From assembly GCA_013350335.1 (NCBI GenBank), contig CM023539.1:20876448-20940447 (forward strand): 64,000 nucleotides of DNA, given 5' to 3'. Origin of the DNA: Chimonanthus salicifolius (lineage: Eukaryota; Streptophyta; Magnoliopsida; Laurales; Calycanthaceae). Below, piece by piece: positions 1 to 11,129 of this stretch. How positions within the stretch are numbered: position 1 is the stretch's first letter; each line of letters opens with the position of its first letter. A program made the position numbers and the translations under genes. The notes below the pieces were generated by a model. That model was given only the letters and a program-made list of their open reading frames with translations. It was not told where the DNA came from and made no database searches.

Positions 1-1379
1 ATGCTATGATGTTTTATTATTATATAGCATGTTGCACTTGCATCTCATGCATGGCATGGGAGGGATACTATGTGATTGTGATCCCTTGATGAGGGTTTTC
101 CATCAAGAGGGATACTATGTGATTGTGATACCTTGTTGAGGATTTTCCACCAGGAGGGATACTATGTGATTGTGATACCTTGATGAGGATTTTCCATCAA
201 GAGGGATACTATGTGATTGTGATTGTAACTGGAGTCCACGCTCTGTCGGGGCGTCCGTAAGGCATTCGCGGGGATACCTTGATGTGCATTATCCATCAAG
301 AGGAATACTATTAACCGGAGTCCACGCTCAGTTCGGGGCGACCGATAAGGCATTCGTGGGGATAACTTGATGTGGATTATCCATCAAGAGGGTTACTACG
401 TGATTGTGATACCTTGATGAGGATTTTCCATCAAGAGGGATACTATATGATTGTGATACCTTGATGAGGGTTTTCCATCAAGAGGGATACTATGTGAATG
501 TGATACCTTGATGAGGATTTTCCATCAAGAGGGATACTATGTGATTGTGATACCTTGATGAGGATTTTCCATCAAGAGGGATGCAATATGATTGTGATAC
601 CTTGATAAGGGTTTTCCATCAAGAGGGATACTATGTAAATGTGATACCTTGATAAGGATTTTCCTTCAAGAGGGATACTATGTGATTGTGATACCTTGAT
701 GAGGATTTTCCATCAAGAGGGATACTATGTGATTGTGATATGGATGATGGGTGGGACTCATGGCATATGACACCCATGGCATGGCATTGACTTGCATGGT
801 TTTAATATTATTTATATCTATGTGTTTTGTTTATACTAATTCATGTGTTGACCCTACTCGGAGTACCTACTGGGCGCGTTGTCTAACGCCCTACTTCTAC
901 CTTAGATGATGGCACAGGAAATGGACGAAGCGAAGGACGTGATCGAAGCCAAGCTTAGGAGCTTGGATGAGCTAGAATTATTTATTTAAATTTTATTCAT
1001 GGATATGTAATTTGAGTACTTAGCTTGTTGGACTGTAATAATTTAGACTACTTGCTATGGTTTGGACTTTTATTTTGGACATTTTAATTTGAGGTAATTA
1101 TTATTAAATGATGTACTTCCTTGCTATTTAATAATTGGTAAGATAGTAATTCTATTATAATTTCGCATCTACAATTTATTTCCGCAAGTATAGCCTTTGT
1201 ATGTGTGAACCGTTTTAGTGGCTTAGTCCACGCACACATATGGTTGGCGAGTTAAGGGCCTGGCTTTGGATGCTCGGACTTAGCTCGTGTCGTGACGACC
1301 GGCTCTCTCTCACTCTTTTAATTCAAAAAAAAAAAAAGACTTTGATTTTTGGCATAGTGAAAGAGGGCGGGGCGTTACA
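1..1379 (+). repeat. 3' portion of gypsy 5' LTR
   Basis: It ends GGGGCGTTACA followed directly by a primer binding site. It contains the family's conserved blocks: the CATGCATG box (41-60), the hairpin array (61-750), the ACTGGGCGCGTT...TAACGCCC block (869-890) followed by an acceptor-like CAG|G (AG ends 917), and the GTGTG/CACAC stem around 1200-1245. The 5' part of the LTR lies outside the window. Confidence 0.85.
61..750 (+). repeat. 47-bp tandem array of hairpin units inside the LTR
   Basis: About a dozen or more units with a clear 47-bp period (GATACTATG recurs at 64, 111, 158). Each unit contains CTTGATG, about 10 bases, then CATCAAG, so every unit can fold into a hairpin. Two variant units (about 228-276 and 305-362) replace the stem with a CCGGAGTCCACGCTC...GGGGCG block. 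Other LTRs in the window carry only one to three related units here, so this copy has expanded. Confidence 0.85.
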
Positions 1380-1381
1380 GT

Positions 1382-1392
1382 TGGTATCAGAG
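1382..1392 (+). other. Primer binding site, initiator tRNA-Met type
   Basis: TGGTATCAGAG lies two bases after the LTR end at 1379. It matches the complement of the 3' end of plant initiator tRNA-Met, which primes reverse transcription in most plant LTR elements. It confirms + orientation and the LTR boundary. Confidence 0.9.
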
Positions 1393-1962
1393 TGAAATCG
1401 GAAGAATGAATCTTTCGAAGTAAGATTAAGACGGTATCATGTCTCACTGACTGACAAGAATCCCAACTGACCGACTCTTAGGAGTCCGCTACACAGGGGC
1501 CGGATTAATTTACTTCGTTAGACTCAAACTGAAGCATTCAATTTGAAGGCAACACTTAATGAAAAAGGAATGATAGTAAGGGAAGGACAGTCACTATAAA
1601 TTGGATTTATCAAACATAGCAAGATAGGACATATTTCCCTGAAAATAAGAAACATCAAGATTTCACCACCCCCCCCCCCAAATTGAGAAACAACACTTGA
1701 GACATAGGCAAATTTTCCCGAAAATGAGAAACATCATGATTCCCCCAAATTGAGAAATGATACTTGATATTTAGGAAGGTTTTTCCCGAAAACAAGAAAA
1801 CATCAGGATTTCCCCAAATTGAGAAATGATACTTGAGACTTAGGAAATTTTCTCCAAAGACAAGAAAAACAAGGTGCTTATTTGGCAATTCCCCAAACGA
1901 GAGACATTATGTGATACTGGGGAAGTTTTTCCCAAAAATAAGGGTGCTTATTTGGCAATTTC
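1393..1962 (+). repeat. Gypsy 5' leader with about 65-bp tandem repeats
   Basis: Untranslated leader between primer site and gag. From about 1620 to 1950 it holds four diverged units of roughly 65 bp built on AATTGAGAAA, CTTGAGACATAGG and a CCCGAAAA...AAGAAACATCA segment. It is homologous to the leaders at 54062-54318 (+) and 33824-34215 (-). It is interrupted at 1963 by a solo LTR and resumes at 6297. I see no coding potential. Confidence 0.75.
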
Positions 1963-4900
1963 TGTAACGCCCGCCCCTTTTCACCAAAAAATCAGAGTCT
2001 ATTTTTTTTTTTTTTTAAATAAAAAGTGACAAAGGGCGTGGACGTCACGACGCGAGTTAAGTCTGAGCTTCTAAAGCCCGGCCCTTAACTGGCCAACCCT
2101 ACATGTGCGTGGAACGAAGTCCACGGAGAACAGTTCACACGTAGACGTAAGCTTGTGGAATATTAACTAGGTGCGGAAATTACCATAGAGACTATCCTAC
2201 AAATTTGAGATAACAGGGAAGATACATTCATTTAATTTCTTACATACCTTAAACTGATAATGTCCAAAATAACATCCAAACATTGCAAGTTAAATTATTA
2301 CATTTCGACAAACTAAATTACTCAATTTACATTTTCCAAAATAAACATCAGTAAACTATCTAGCACGCCTTCCCAAGCTCCTCAACTTGGCTCCCGTCTC
2401 GTCCTTCGCTTCCGGCATCTCCTGTATCATCAGCTAGGGTAGAAATAGGGCGTTAGACCACGCGCCCAGTAGGACTCCGAGTAGGGCTAACACATGGATT
2501 AGTGATAACAAAGCATATAGATAATATTATAATAAAACCATGCACTTTGGGCAATGTCATGCAATGGGTGTTCTACGTCATGAATCCCACCCATCAATCT
2601 CATCATCATTGTACAATGTCCCTTTTTCAACCATACATAGTGTTCCAAATAAAATCCATATCATCATCGTGCCATGACCCTCTTGATGGAAAAGTCTCAT
2701 CAAGATGCGATCCACACTAGGCATCCCCCTTGATGGAAAACCATCATCAAGGTATCATAATTACAAAGGTCCCCCTTGATGGCAAAGCCTCATCAAGGTA
2801 TAATAATATATATATGAAATAACCCATGCTTGTTTATCGGTCGCCCCTACGGAGTATAGACTCCGATTTCATTTCATTCTTCCCCTGTCATATCCCTCCC
2901 ATGCCATGCATGAGATGTAGATGCCATATGCCATGTCATATATGTAACTCATAGTCATAAAACCCATCTTAAAAACAATGCCATGATTATCAAAATAAAT
3001 CAAAGGAAACCCATCACATAATACCAAAATCTAAAACCCATCTTAAAAATAACCACATGATTACCAAAATAAATTAGAGGAAAACATCACATGATACTAC
3101 ATCCAAAACCCATCTTAAAGCAAACCATATAATTTCCAAACTAATTCAAAGAAACCATCACTCAATCCATGGCTTACAAAAAGGTAGGAATCCTACCAAA
3201 TACCGACTAGCGTTCTTTCTTTTGTTTCCGCCCGACAGACCCGGTCGTCGATCCGCGTACCGCTTGCGATGTCCGGTACCTTATTACATATTAACAATTA
3301 GTCCATGTTTTTACCATTTCTAAGCCCATACATCATGTCTTAGTGGGTTTTCCTCATTTTGGCCAATATTTACGGTTTTATCATTACCCTTCCATGGATA
3401 ATTCATTCCCTCTTCTATATACATTATGGTCTATAATGGATCCATAACTTAGACCCATTAATGATCCATAACTTAGGTCCGTTAATGACCCAACAACCAT
3501 ATCATGTGATCATAAAATTAGTCCTTTTATTAACCTAATCCTTATTCCTTTAAACCCATACAAAACCCCCATACTTAACCCTTTAAATGGTTAATGGATC
3601 ATGGGTTCAAAATACCCAATTCATCAAATCTTTCCATGGGGTTTACATCATGCATTTAACCGACAATGAGTCCATTATCCACTCATTCCCTTTATTCATA
3701 ATTGATCCATACACTCACCAATCATGAGATACAACCATATGTTAACCTAATCCCCATTAGCTAAAGCATATCCATAGACTTTAATCTTAGCCTATCCATT
3801 GGTTCACAAAAATGGGTCCATTGATGTCTCATTAACTATGAGATAAGAACATTAGCAATTAACCATTTAATTAACCTAACCTCCATTTATTTAAAACACA
3901 AATATATAACCCCATACTTAGACCATTAAGTGGCTCATAACAATAGGTCATGGGTTCATTAAAAATCAGCCCTTTTAACTTAACCAAATTCCCATTTTTT
4001 TCCTTGGTCCTTGGTTACACTTTAGATTCATCACAAATCCCTCCATTGAGAGAACCTAAACCATACACTTAATTCATCATTCTTTAATCACATTTAAGTC
4101 CATTAACTTAGCCACATTTAAGTCCAAAATTGATCCATAACTTAGATCTATTAGTGACCTATCAACCATAACATGAACTCATTAAAAATAAGTCCTTAAC
4201 TTAACCTAATCCCAATCAATTTAAACACATTCATACTCCAATCTAACCCATCAAAAGGCTCACAAATGGGCCATGGGTTCGGCCATACACCACGGCCGAA
4301 CCCATGGTGTCCTTTTTCCCATTTTTTTTTTCTTGGGTCTATTTACATCATTTAGATCCAAAATAAATCCTTCCTTGAGGTCGTTTAAATCACACTTTTA
4401 AACCATAACTCTTAACCACATTTGGATCATTACATTTGGTCAACCTTAATTATATTTAAGGTTCATTCAAGCCACCAATATTTCCTTATTGTCTTCATGA
4501 TCCAAATACTTTTAGGTCCACCAAGAACCTCTGCACGGTTTTTTTTTTTTTTTTTTTTAAATCATTATTTCTACCCCTTTCAAAATCACTACATTCATTC
4601 ATTGAATTTTTAAAATTCACTAGCCACTTACATTTAATCATTAACCACTTAAAACCCTAAATCATTATCCATTGTTTCCATTCTTACAAAACCCTAATAA
4701 TTTAATCAATCACCTACCATGGTTTTTCTCATAAAAACCCCTTTTTAATCTTCCAACATTTAATCATTAAAAGCCTCAAAATCATAAACCATTCTCCATG
4801 CTTAATTAATTTAATTTCATAATGTCCTTAACCCATGCTTTACACAATTCTTAGTACCAAAATCTTTAATGCATTTATTTTTCCTTAACCTAATTTATCC

Positions 4901-6291
4901 ACTTTGTTCATTTATTCATCCTTCCATAGAATGGATTTGAGATCCAAGGCCAATAATAATTTGGCCACAACTAAATTTACAAAAATGGATCCCAAATCTT
5001 AAAACCTAAAAATCCAAATCTCTTGTTTTAGAAAATACTTACAATCCGTCGTCTCCTCCGATTTTCTTCGCTCCCGTCGGTTTCCTTAGCCTCCTTTCTC
5101 CTTCCTCTTGATCTTTGGTCGGCCAAGATGTTTGATCAATGGTGAAAACCTCAAAGCTTAGGATCGGCCAAGGTAGGGTTTGCTTGAGAGAGAGAGAAAA
5201 GGAGATGGTGAGAAATAAGATCCCAACCTTTGATCTTGGAGTGGTGGGCCTTTACTTGAATTTTTTTCTTCTCTTCTTAGCTTTCTTTTCTTCTTTCCTC
5301 CATGGTTTTCTTCCTCTCCACTTCTTGGGCATGAGGGATGGCTATGAGAGAGTGGAAGAGATGGAGTTAGTGAAATGAAAATGGGATAAGATGAAAACTC
5401 ATCTTATCTCTTTGGTTTCATAAGTTACCTTTAGCATTAAATCTCCCAACCACCCCACATGAGATATTTCTCATGCTTTTTGACCCAACCACTAGCCAAT
5501 GTTTTTTTTTTCTTTTTTCAATGGTGGTTTTGGTCTTCCATTGACCATTTGACCACCACTTGGATAACTTAACCATTTAATTAATTAGATAACTTAACCA
5601 TTTATTTCCCACCAACCACACAAGATCTTTATCATGTTTTATGTCTTATGACTCAACCACCATCAAGTCCCAACGTTTTTGGTGTTTGAAGATAGGATTG
5701 TTTTGGTCTCCCCTCTTTTGACCCCTTTGACTATGATTAGATTAGTTTAGTTAATTTAATTAATTTGATCATTAGGCTAAGTTAATTAATTCCCACCTAA
5801 TTTAATTCCATTAAATTCCCTCTATGAAATCCACCCATGGTTGACCAAGTCAACCATGGTGGCCGGTCCCACCAATTCTTGGTCCACACGCCACCTCACA
5901 TGGTGAGGTGGAGGTGGGTCCCATTAGACCATGTCACCTTGGTCAACTTCAATTTAACTTAGGTGATTTAGACCCATTCCAACTAGTTGTATCACCATTG
6001 GGCCCATGGCCCAATTACATTTATCCTTACTCATTTATCTTAGAGCTTACATTATCTTGACCCATTGGGTCCCAAATGGGTATTGGGCCCAATTGGACCA
6101 TCCTTGGCCCAATTGACCATTATTGACCCCTTAAATGAATTTAAATCCAACCCATAGTCTATTGGGCCATACTTGGGCCTTTGTCCAAATTTTGGCCCAT
6201 TTACCATTTATTCCATCAATTTTCCCAATTTCCATCATTAAAATAAATAATATCCACCTATATATTAATTTACAAATTCCGGGCCATTACA
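1963..6291 (-). mobile_element. Complete gypsy solo LTR, 4,329 bp, TSD ATTTC
   Basis: Read on the - strand it starts TGTAATGGCCCGG (plus end 6291) and ends with the reverse of TGTAACGCCCGCCCC (plus start 1963). It is flanked by a perfect 5-bp duplication, ATTTC at 1958-1962 and 6292-6296, and the interrupted gypsy leader reads through. No internal region is present, so it is a solo LTR left by LTR-LTR recombination. It carries the hairpin units (about 2680-2800), the CATGCATG box (about 2895-2912), the GGGCGCGTT block (2452-2472) and one FCGGCC-type palindrome (4275-4304, GGTTCGGCC...GGCCGAACC). It is the longest complete LTR in the window. Confidence 0.93.
2422..5042 (-). other. Predicted LTR-resident intron (GT-AG)
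   Basis: On the - strand, GATT|GTAAGTAT begins at 5042 and ATGATACAG|G ends at 2422. A CTAAC branch-point-like motif (plus 2452-2456) lies about 31 nt before the AG. The same three signals sit at equivalent places in the other LTRs of the family. This is inference: no transcript evidence is available here. Confidence 0.45.
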
Positions 6292-6362
6292 ATTTCCCCA
6301 AAATATGAAAACACAAACTTTACAAAGAAACTAAGTCGACGATGTTTCAATGACTTAGGAAA

Positions 6363-7049
6363 ATGCCTCCGAGGAGAAGAACCCGACAAAACCCATGTGT
6401 GGAAGAAGAGGTACAACAACTTCGTCAGGAGGAAGAGGTACAACAACCTCATCAGGAGGAGGAGGTACAGTAGCCACGCCAAGAAGAGGAGCAGAATGGC
6501 GTAAATATTCCTGTGGTATCCCCTGAGCTACAAAACTTAGTGCAAGCTGTAGTCACTTCCATTTTACAGCAACTCTTGATGGAAATGGAGACACAACCTC
6601 CAATGAATACCTCTCGCCCTCACAAGAGATCCAAACATAACTTTGGGAGACCTTCAGCTTCTACTGGAAGTTTCTGTTTCTAGTGTGGTCAGCAGGGCCA
6701 TTTCAAAAGAGTGTGTCCACAGAACTATAAATCTTCTCACTTCAGGGGTTCTTTCCGTCGTCCAACCTGACCAGTTCAGTCACAAGGACCTAGAGCACAT
6801 GACCCGACAGGACGGGCACCTACTCAGACGGGGTCTGGACGACTGAATACTTTGGTTTCTCCTCCAGAGACAATGGATCAGTCGGTGATTCAAGGTATGG
6901 CAGTAGTTCATAGTTCATATGCTTATGTGTTATTTAATTTGGGGGCATTCCACTCTCTTGTATCTACTGCCTTCACATCTGTTACTAGCACTTTAGTACA
7001 ACAAATGTCCACTGCACTTACTATAGTATCCCCTATTGGTAGACGATGA
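6363..7049 (+). pseudogene. Degenerate gypsy gag and N-terminal protease
   Basis: An ATG at 6363 opens a Glu/Gln-rich gag N-terminus (MPPRRRTRQNP then repeated QEEEVQQ), which runs into a TAG after about 36 codons. The bulk of the retrotransposon gag domain is missing; the text resumes near 6520 with a segment also seen in the gag remnant at 54520. A zinc knuckle of CX2CX4HX4C layout lies at about 6681-6725 but carries an in-frame TAG inside it. The reading then enters the aspartic protease around 6900-6970. The active-site region that in the family reads LFDSGASHSF is LFNLGAFHSL here, so the catalytic Asp is Asn. Shadow frames in this stretch are not separate genes. Confidence 0.75.
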
Positions 7050-7411
7050 CAACAATTGGTGGGTATATCAATCCCACGATAGATACAGTGGTCCCATGGT
7101 AGATATGACGGTGCTATGGATAGATATTATCTTCCCATGGATGGGGGTTTCCATGGTGGTTTGGATTGATGCTGGATAGTGGCATTAGAGACGTATCGGT
7201 CGTGTGAAGGACATTTTTGTCCCATGGTTGACATATTGGTCCTATGATAGACATCTTGATTCCATAGTCGACACATTGGTCGGATGTTAGACCTGTTAGT
7301 TCTATGATAGACATATTAGTCCTACGAAGGTATTAGTTATGCCCATGAATGGATTATACCCATGGAGGGGTTATATTCATGGATCTGATGGACAAAAATT
7401 TTCGTCCCTAA
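7047..7411 (+). repeat. Non-coding spacer within protease, degenerate short repeats
   Basis: Protease coding stops and is replaced by about 365 bp built of variants of GTTGACATATTGGTCC and CCTATGATAGACAT, each roughly 28-30 bp, ending in a CCATGAATGGATTATACCC segment. The reverse complement of this spacer recurs at about 28290-28870 in the complete element, again between protease and its neighbour. The spacer is therefore shared by two insertions and was not acquired here. Confidence 0.7.
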
Positions 7412-8070
7412 TTGGACAAGTTTGTAGTCATCTACATTAACAATCTCCTGATTGATTCCAACAATTGCGAGGAGCATATAGAACATCTAAGGATAGTCTT
7501 GGACACCCTGAAGAAAATCAATTAAATGCCAAAGCAAGCATATGCGAGTTCTGGCTATTTGAGGTCAATTTCTTAGGACATGTTACATGCAACGATGCAA
7601 TATGGGTCGTGGTAGATCGATTGACCAAGTCCGCACACTTCCTTGAATTTGAGGTGGGAGACTTAGTGTTCTTGAAAGTCTCGCAACGAAAGGGACACAT
7701 GCGATTTGGGAGAAAGGGAAATTGTCGCCTAGATTTGTGGGGCCATCCAATCCTAAAGAGGGTGGGGGAGGTGGCTTATCAATTGGCACTTCCACCACAG
7801 TTGTCATCTTTGCACGATGTATTCCATGTGTCCATGTTGAGAAAATACAACCCTGATCCTTCGCACGTGTTGAACGTGCAAGATGTGGATGTGCAAAGCG
7901 ACGTGACCTATGTGGAGAAGCCGGTCAGAGTGATCGGGAAGGAACAAAGAGTGCTACAGAACCACGCCATTCAGTTCGTCAAGGTGGTATGGGATCGACA
8001 TAGCAATGAGGAAGCCACCTGGGAAATTGAATCAGAAATGAGAGCCGCTCATTCGGAACTTTTTGTATAA
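7412..8070 (+). pseudogene. Collapsed gypsy pol: RT, integrase and chromodomain fragments
   Basis: From 7412 the frame encodes the RT active-site region, but the family motif YIDDIL reads YINNLL, so both catalytic Asp are Asn. A frameshift near 7518 moves to the next frame, which carries the RT segment [14 protein letters not shown]. At about 7588 this is joined to a short integrase core piece (NDAIWVVVDRLTKSAHF), and at about 7640 to the integrase C-terminus (FEVGDLVFLKV), so two deletions remove most of RT, RNase H and integrase. The end (about 7900-8070) is a chromodomain-like tail with FVKVVWDRH and EATWEIESEMR, typical of the Tekay/Del chromovirus lineage, where it directs insertion to modified chromatin. 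It ends at TAA 8068-8070. The first 18 or so codons of the open frame starting at 7465 are out of frame with pol. Confidence 0.85.
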
Positions 8071-8115
8071 GTTGTTTGAAACCCTACTTCGCTCGATTTT
8101 TGGGACAAAAATTTC

Positions 8116-8130
8116 AAAAGCGGGTAATAT
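8116..8130 (+). other. Polypurine tract before 3' LTR
   Basis: CAAAAGCGGG followed by TAATAT lies directly before the LTR start at 8131. Equivalent tracts precede the LTRs at 15201 (AAAAAGAGGG) and 48450 (AAAAGAGG). It primes plus-strand DNA synthesis in the family. Confidence 0.7.
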
Positions 8131-9707
8131 TGTAATAGCTCGGATTTTCAATGCAATAAATATATTGGCTATTATTTATTTTAATGGTTAAAAATTAAGA
8201 TTCATAGATGGAATGGATGTTAGATGGATCAAAGTCGGGGCAATGGACCATGGGTAGGATTAATTTTATTTAATTGTGCCAATGTGGTCAATTGGGTCAA
8301 ATGCCCAATTGGGACCCAATGGGTCAAGATGGATTGATGATTAGGGTAAATGGGTAAAGAATGGATTTAGATTCATAGACAGAATGAATGTTAGATGGAT
8401 CAAAGTGGGGCAATGGCCCAAGTATGGTCCAATGGACCATGGGTAGGATTAATTTTATTTAATTGGGCCAATGTGGTCAAATGGGTCAAATGCCCAATTG
8501 GGACCCAATGGGCCAAGATGGACTGATGATTAGGGTAAATGGGTAAGCAGGGATGGGGTCCACCTCATCAAGTGAGGTGACAAGTGTATGAGGAATTATC
8601 CAAGTGGCATGGCCAAGTGGGACCCAACTCCACCTCAAGTGAGGTGGCGTGTGGACCAAGACACATGTGGAGCTGGCCGCCATGGTTGACCTGGTCAACC
8701 ATGGGTGAGTTCATGGATGAATTAAAGAGAATCAAGTGAAGTAAGTGGAATTAAATTATCTAATTAAATAACCTAAGTTAGATATAAATTCAAATGATTG
8801 AGTTGGGAATTGAGTTGCATTTAAATGGAGTAAGTCAAATGGGGGTGAGTCACATAAAGATCAAAAGATGGAGTGAGTCAAAGAGGGTTTTCCATCTCAA
8901 TGAAACCACTTCACCAAAACCGTTGGAAGGGTCGTGTGTGCCATGTGGAGGCATGCAAGTGCATGGATTGGCCAAAGGAGAGGTGGTGGTTCCATCTCAT
9001 GCAAACCACCAACCACCAAATGAAACCACCAAGCCCAAAACCATTGGAAGGGTGGTACGTGCCATGTGGAGGCATGCAAGAGCATGAATTGGCCAAAGGA
9101 GAGGTGGTGATTCCATCTCATGCAAACCACCAACCACCAAATGAAACCACCAAGCCCAAAACCGTTGGAAGGGTGGTATGTGCCATGTGGAGGCATGCAA
9201 GACCATGGTTTGTCAAAGAAGAGGTGGTGGTTCCATCCCATGCAAACCACCAAACCACCAAGAGGAAACCACCAAGCCCAAAACCGTTGGAAGGGTGGTA
9301 TGTGCCATGTGGAGGCATGCAAGATCATGGATTGGTCAAAGGAGAGGTGGTGGTTCCATCTCATGCAAACCACTAGCCACCAAAAGGAAACCACCAAGCC
9401 CAAAACCATTGGAAGGGTGGTGTGTGCCATGTGGAGGCATGCAAGATCATGGATTAGTCCAAGGAGACATGGTGGTTCCATCTCATGCAAGCCACTAACC
9501 ACCAAAGGGAAACCACAAGCCAAAACCGTTGGATGAGGGTGGTATGTGCCATGTGGAGGGCATGCACTCCCTTGTTTGGTCAATGGACTCATGGGGAAGA
9601 CTCCACATTGATGAGGGTGGAGTCTTGACCAAGGAAACCTAAGACAAGGTGGAAAATGGCTAGGCTTTCCATCTCATCTCATCTCACCCTCTCACTCTCT
9701 CCCTCCC
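8131..9707 (+). repeat. 5' portion of gypsy 3' LTR, truncated
   Basis: It starts TGTAATAGCTCGG after a polypurine tract and matches the start of the opposite-strand LTR ending at 56606. It contains the 122-bp tandem array (8895-9560) and ends in a CT-rich tract (9668-9707), where the next LTR begins with its exact terminus at 9708. The remaining 2 kb or more of this LTR does not reappear before 18651. Confidence 0.85.
8895..9560 (+). repeat. 122-bp tandem repeat array in LTR U3
   Basis: Five to six units. The segment CCAAAACCRTTGGAAGG starts at 8913, 9035, 9156, 9278, 9400 and 9520, giving a 120-122 bp period. Each unit also contains GCCATGTGGAGGCATGCAAG and GAGGTGGTGGTTCCATC. The long open frames here on both strands (up to 231 codons) come from the 3n-like period of the array and are not genes. 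The array lies just upstream of the CT tract, where an upstream promoter element would be placed. Confidence 0.9.
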
Positions 9708-9999
9708 TGTAACACCACGCCCTTTTTCACTCGCCGAAATTAGAGTCTATATTTTTTTTAAAAATAAAGAGTGAGAGAGAGCGGGAACGTCACGATGCGA
9801 GCTAAGTCCGAGCTTCCAAAGCCCGACCCTTATGGTGTGCGTGGACAAGTCCACTAAAACATTTCAGACGCGATACTACGACTTGCGGAACACCCATTGC
9901 AGAAATAACATCGATTACAACATTTACTTAGCAAGGAAGGCAATCAATATAAATTAACTTAATCCAGATTAATCATCATTCGATCCATAGCAAATAGTC
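9708..9999 (-). repeat. Gypsy LTR 3'-end fragment
   Basis: It begins TGTAACACCACGCCC, the reverse complement of an LTR 3' end, carries the AGAGTCTATATTTTTT and GACGCGATACTACGACTTGC blocks, and stops at 9999 where an opposite-strand LTR starts at its exact terminus. Confidence 0.8.
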
Positions 10000-10453
10000 T
10001 GTAACACCCCGAGATCTTAACCCAGGAAATAAAGGAAATTCCATCTTAAGAGTGAAATGAAAGGGTGATTAATTTATTAAGATGAGTCATGGTAAATGGG
10101 TTTGGAATGTAATTGAGTAGAGGATAAATTTAATTCAATGGCCCAATTAGGAACCAATAGATAGTGGATACGGTTAAAATATATTTAATTGGATCAATTA
10201 AGACCCGATGGGTCATGGATAGAGTTTGAATGAAGATAAGCGGATAAGTGTGATTTAATTGGGTCAAATGCCAAATTGGGACTCCATGGGTCAAGATGAA
10301 TTGATGATTAGGGTTTGGTTTGAAAACAATTGGTAAATGTAATTAAATGGGTCAATTGCCAATTTGGGACCCAATGGGTCATTCATGAGCTGATTTTAAA
10401 TAAATGGGTAGAATTAAGTTAATTGGGTCAATTACCCAATTAAGGCCCAAATT
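10000..10453 (+). repeat. Gypsy LTR 5'-start fragment
   Basis: It starts TGTAACACCCCGAG and consists of the family's U3 start, with many CCAATTGGGACCCAATGGGTC-type segments. It is cut at 10453 by the exact terminus of a - strand LTR. Confidence 0.75.
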
Positions 10454-11129
10454 TGTAACGCCCACCCTTTTTCACTGGCCGAAAATCAGAGTCTATTTTT
10501 TTCTTAAATAGAAGAGTGAGAGAGAGTGGGGCGCCACGTTGCGAACTAAGTCCGAGCTTCTAAAGCCCGACCCTTAACTGGCCAACCATACGTGTGCGTG
10601 GACCAAGTCCACTAAAACGGTTCACACGTACTCAAGTTAACATGTGGAATAAAACATAGATGCGGAAATATAATAGAATAACAATTCTATTCCATTTTAG
10701 ATAGCAAGGAGTCCATCACTTAATAACAATTATCTTAAGTTAACATATCCAAAGTTAACATTCAAACCATAGCAAATAATCTAAGTTATTACATTCCCGA
10801 ATGCTAGCTATTCAAATACATAGTCCATGAGTAACTTAAACAAAATGAAATTAAACACATCCAAGCTCCTAAGCTTGGCTCCGATCACATCCTTCGCTTT
10901 GTCCATTTCCTGTGTCATCAACTAGGGTAGAAGTAGGGCGTTAGACAACACGCTAGTAGGTATTCCAATTACTGTCAAACACATGGGTTAGTATAAAAAT
11001 CCAGATACAATACATCATGTTGTATCTGTAAAACATTGTGTCCAAAACAGTGTATGATAATAGAGATCCAATCATACAGATGAAACCAGAAACAGTGCAT
11101 GATAATAGAGATCATAATCATGCTGATAC
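10454..11129 (-). repeat. Gypsy LTR 3'-end fragment
   Basis: It begins TGTAACGCCCACCC and contains the conserved acceptor-like block (plus 10905-10965, CCTGTGTCATCAACTAGGG then GGGCGTTAG). It is cut at 11129 by a + strand LTR start. Confidence 0.8.

Larger units (their letters stand above)
1..9707 (+). mobile_element. Decayed Ty3/gypsy chromovirus (Tekay/Del-like), nested and truncated
   Basis: In order on the + strand: the end of a 5' LTR (1-1379), a tRNA-Met primer site, a leader, degenerate gag and protease, a non-coding spacer, collapsed RT, integrase and chromodomain pieces, a purine-rich tract and the start of a 3' LTR at 8131. The leader is split by a solo LTR of the same family at 1963-6291; the sequence resumes on the other side across a 5-bp target duplication. 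The 3' LTR stops at 9707 where another LTR begins. The 5' LTR starts outside the window. The two LTR pieces do not overlap, so their divergence cannot be measured. The element is certainly dead: catalytic residues are lost in protease and RT, and most of pol is deleted. Confidence 0.85.

Noticed and set aside
61..750. CRISPR-like look of regularly spaced repeats
   Set aside because: Contiguous 47-bp tandem units with no unique spacers, inside a plant LTR.
868..895. Bacterial-style terminator hairpin
   Set aside because: The GGGCG/CGCCC stem is in a plant LTR and is not followed by a T run. The splicing interpretation fits its position better.
8897..9592. 231-codon open frame on the - strand and several overlapping frames on both strands
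   Set aside because: They arise from a 120-122 bp tandem repeat with few stops in any frame. The product would be a Trp/His-rich repeat with no known domain, and the region is LTR.
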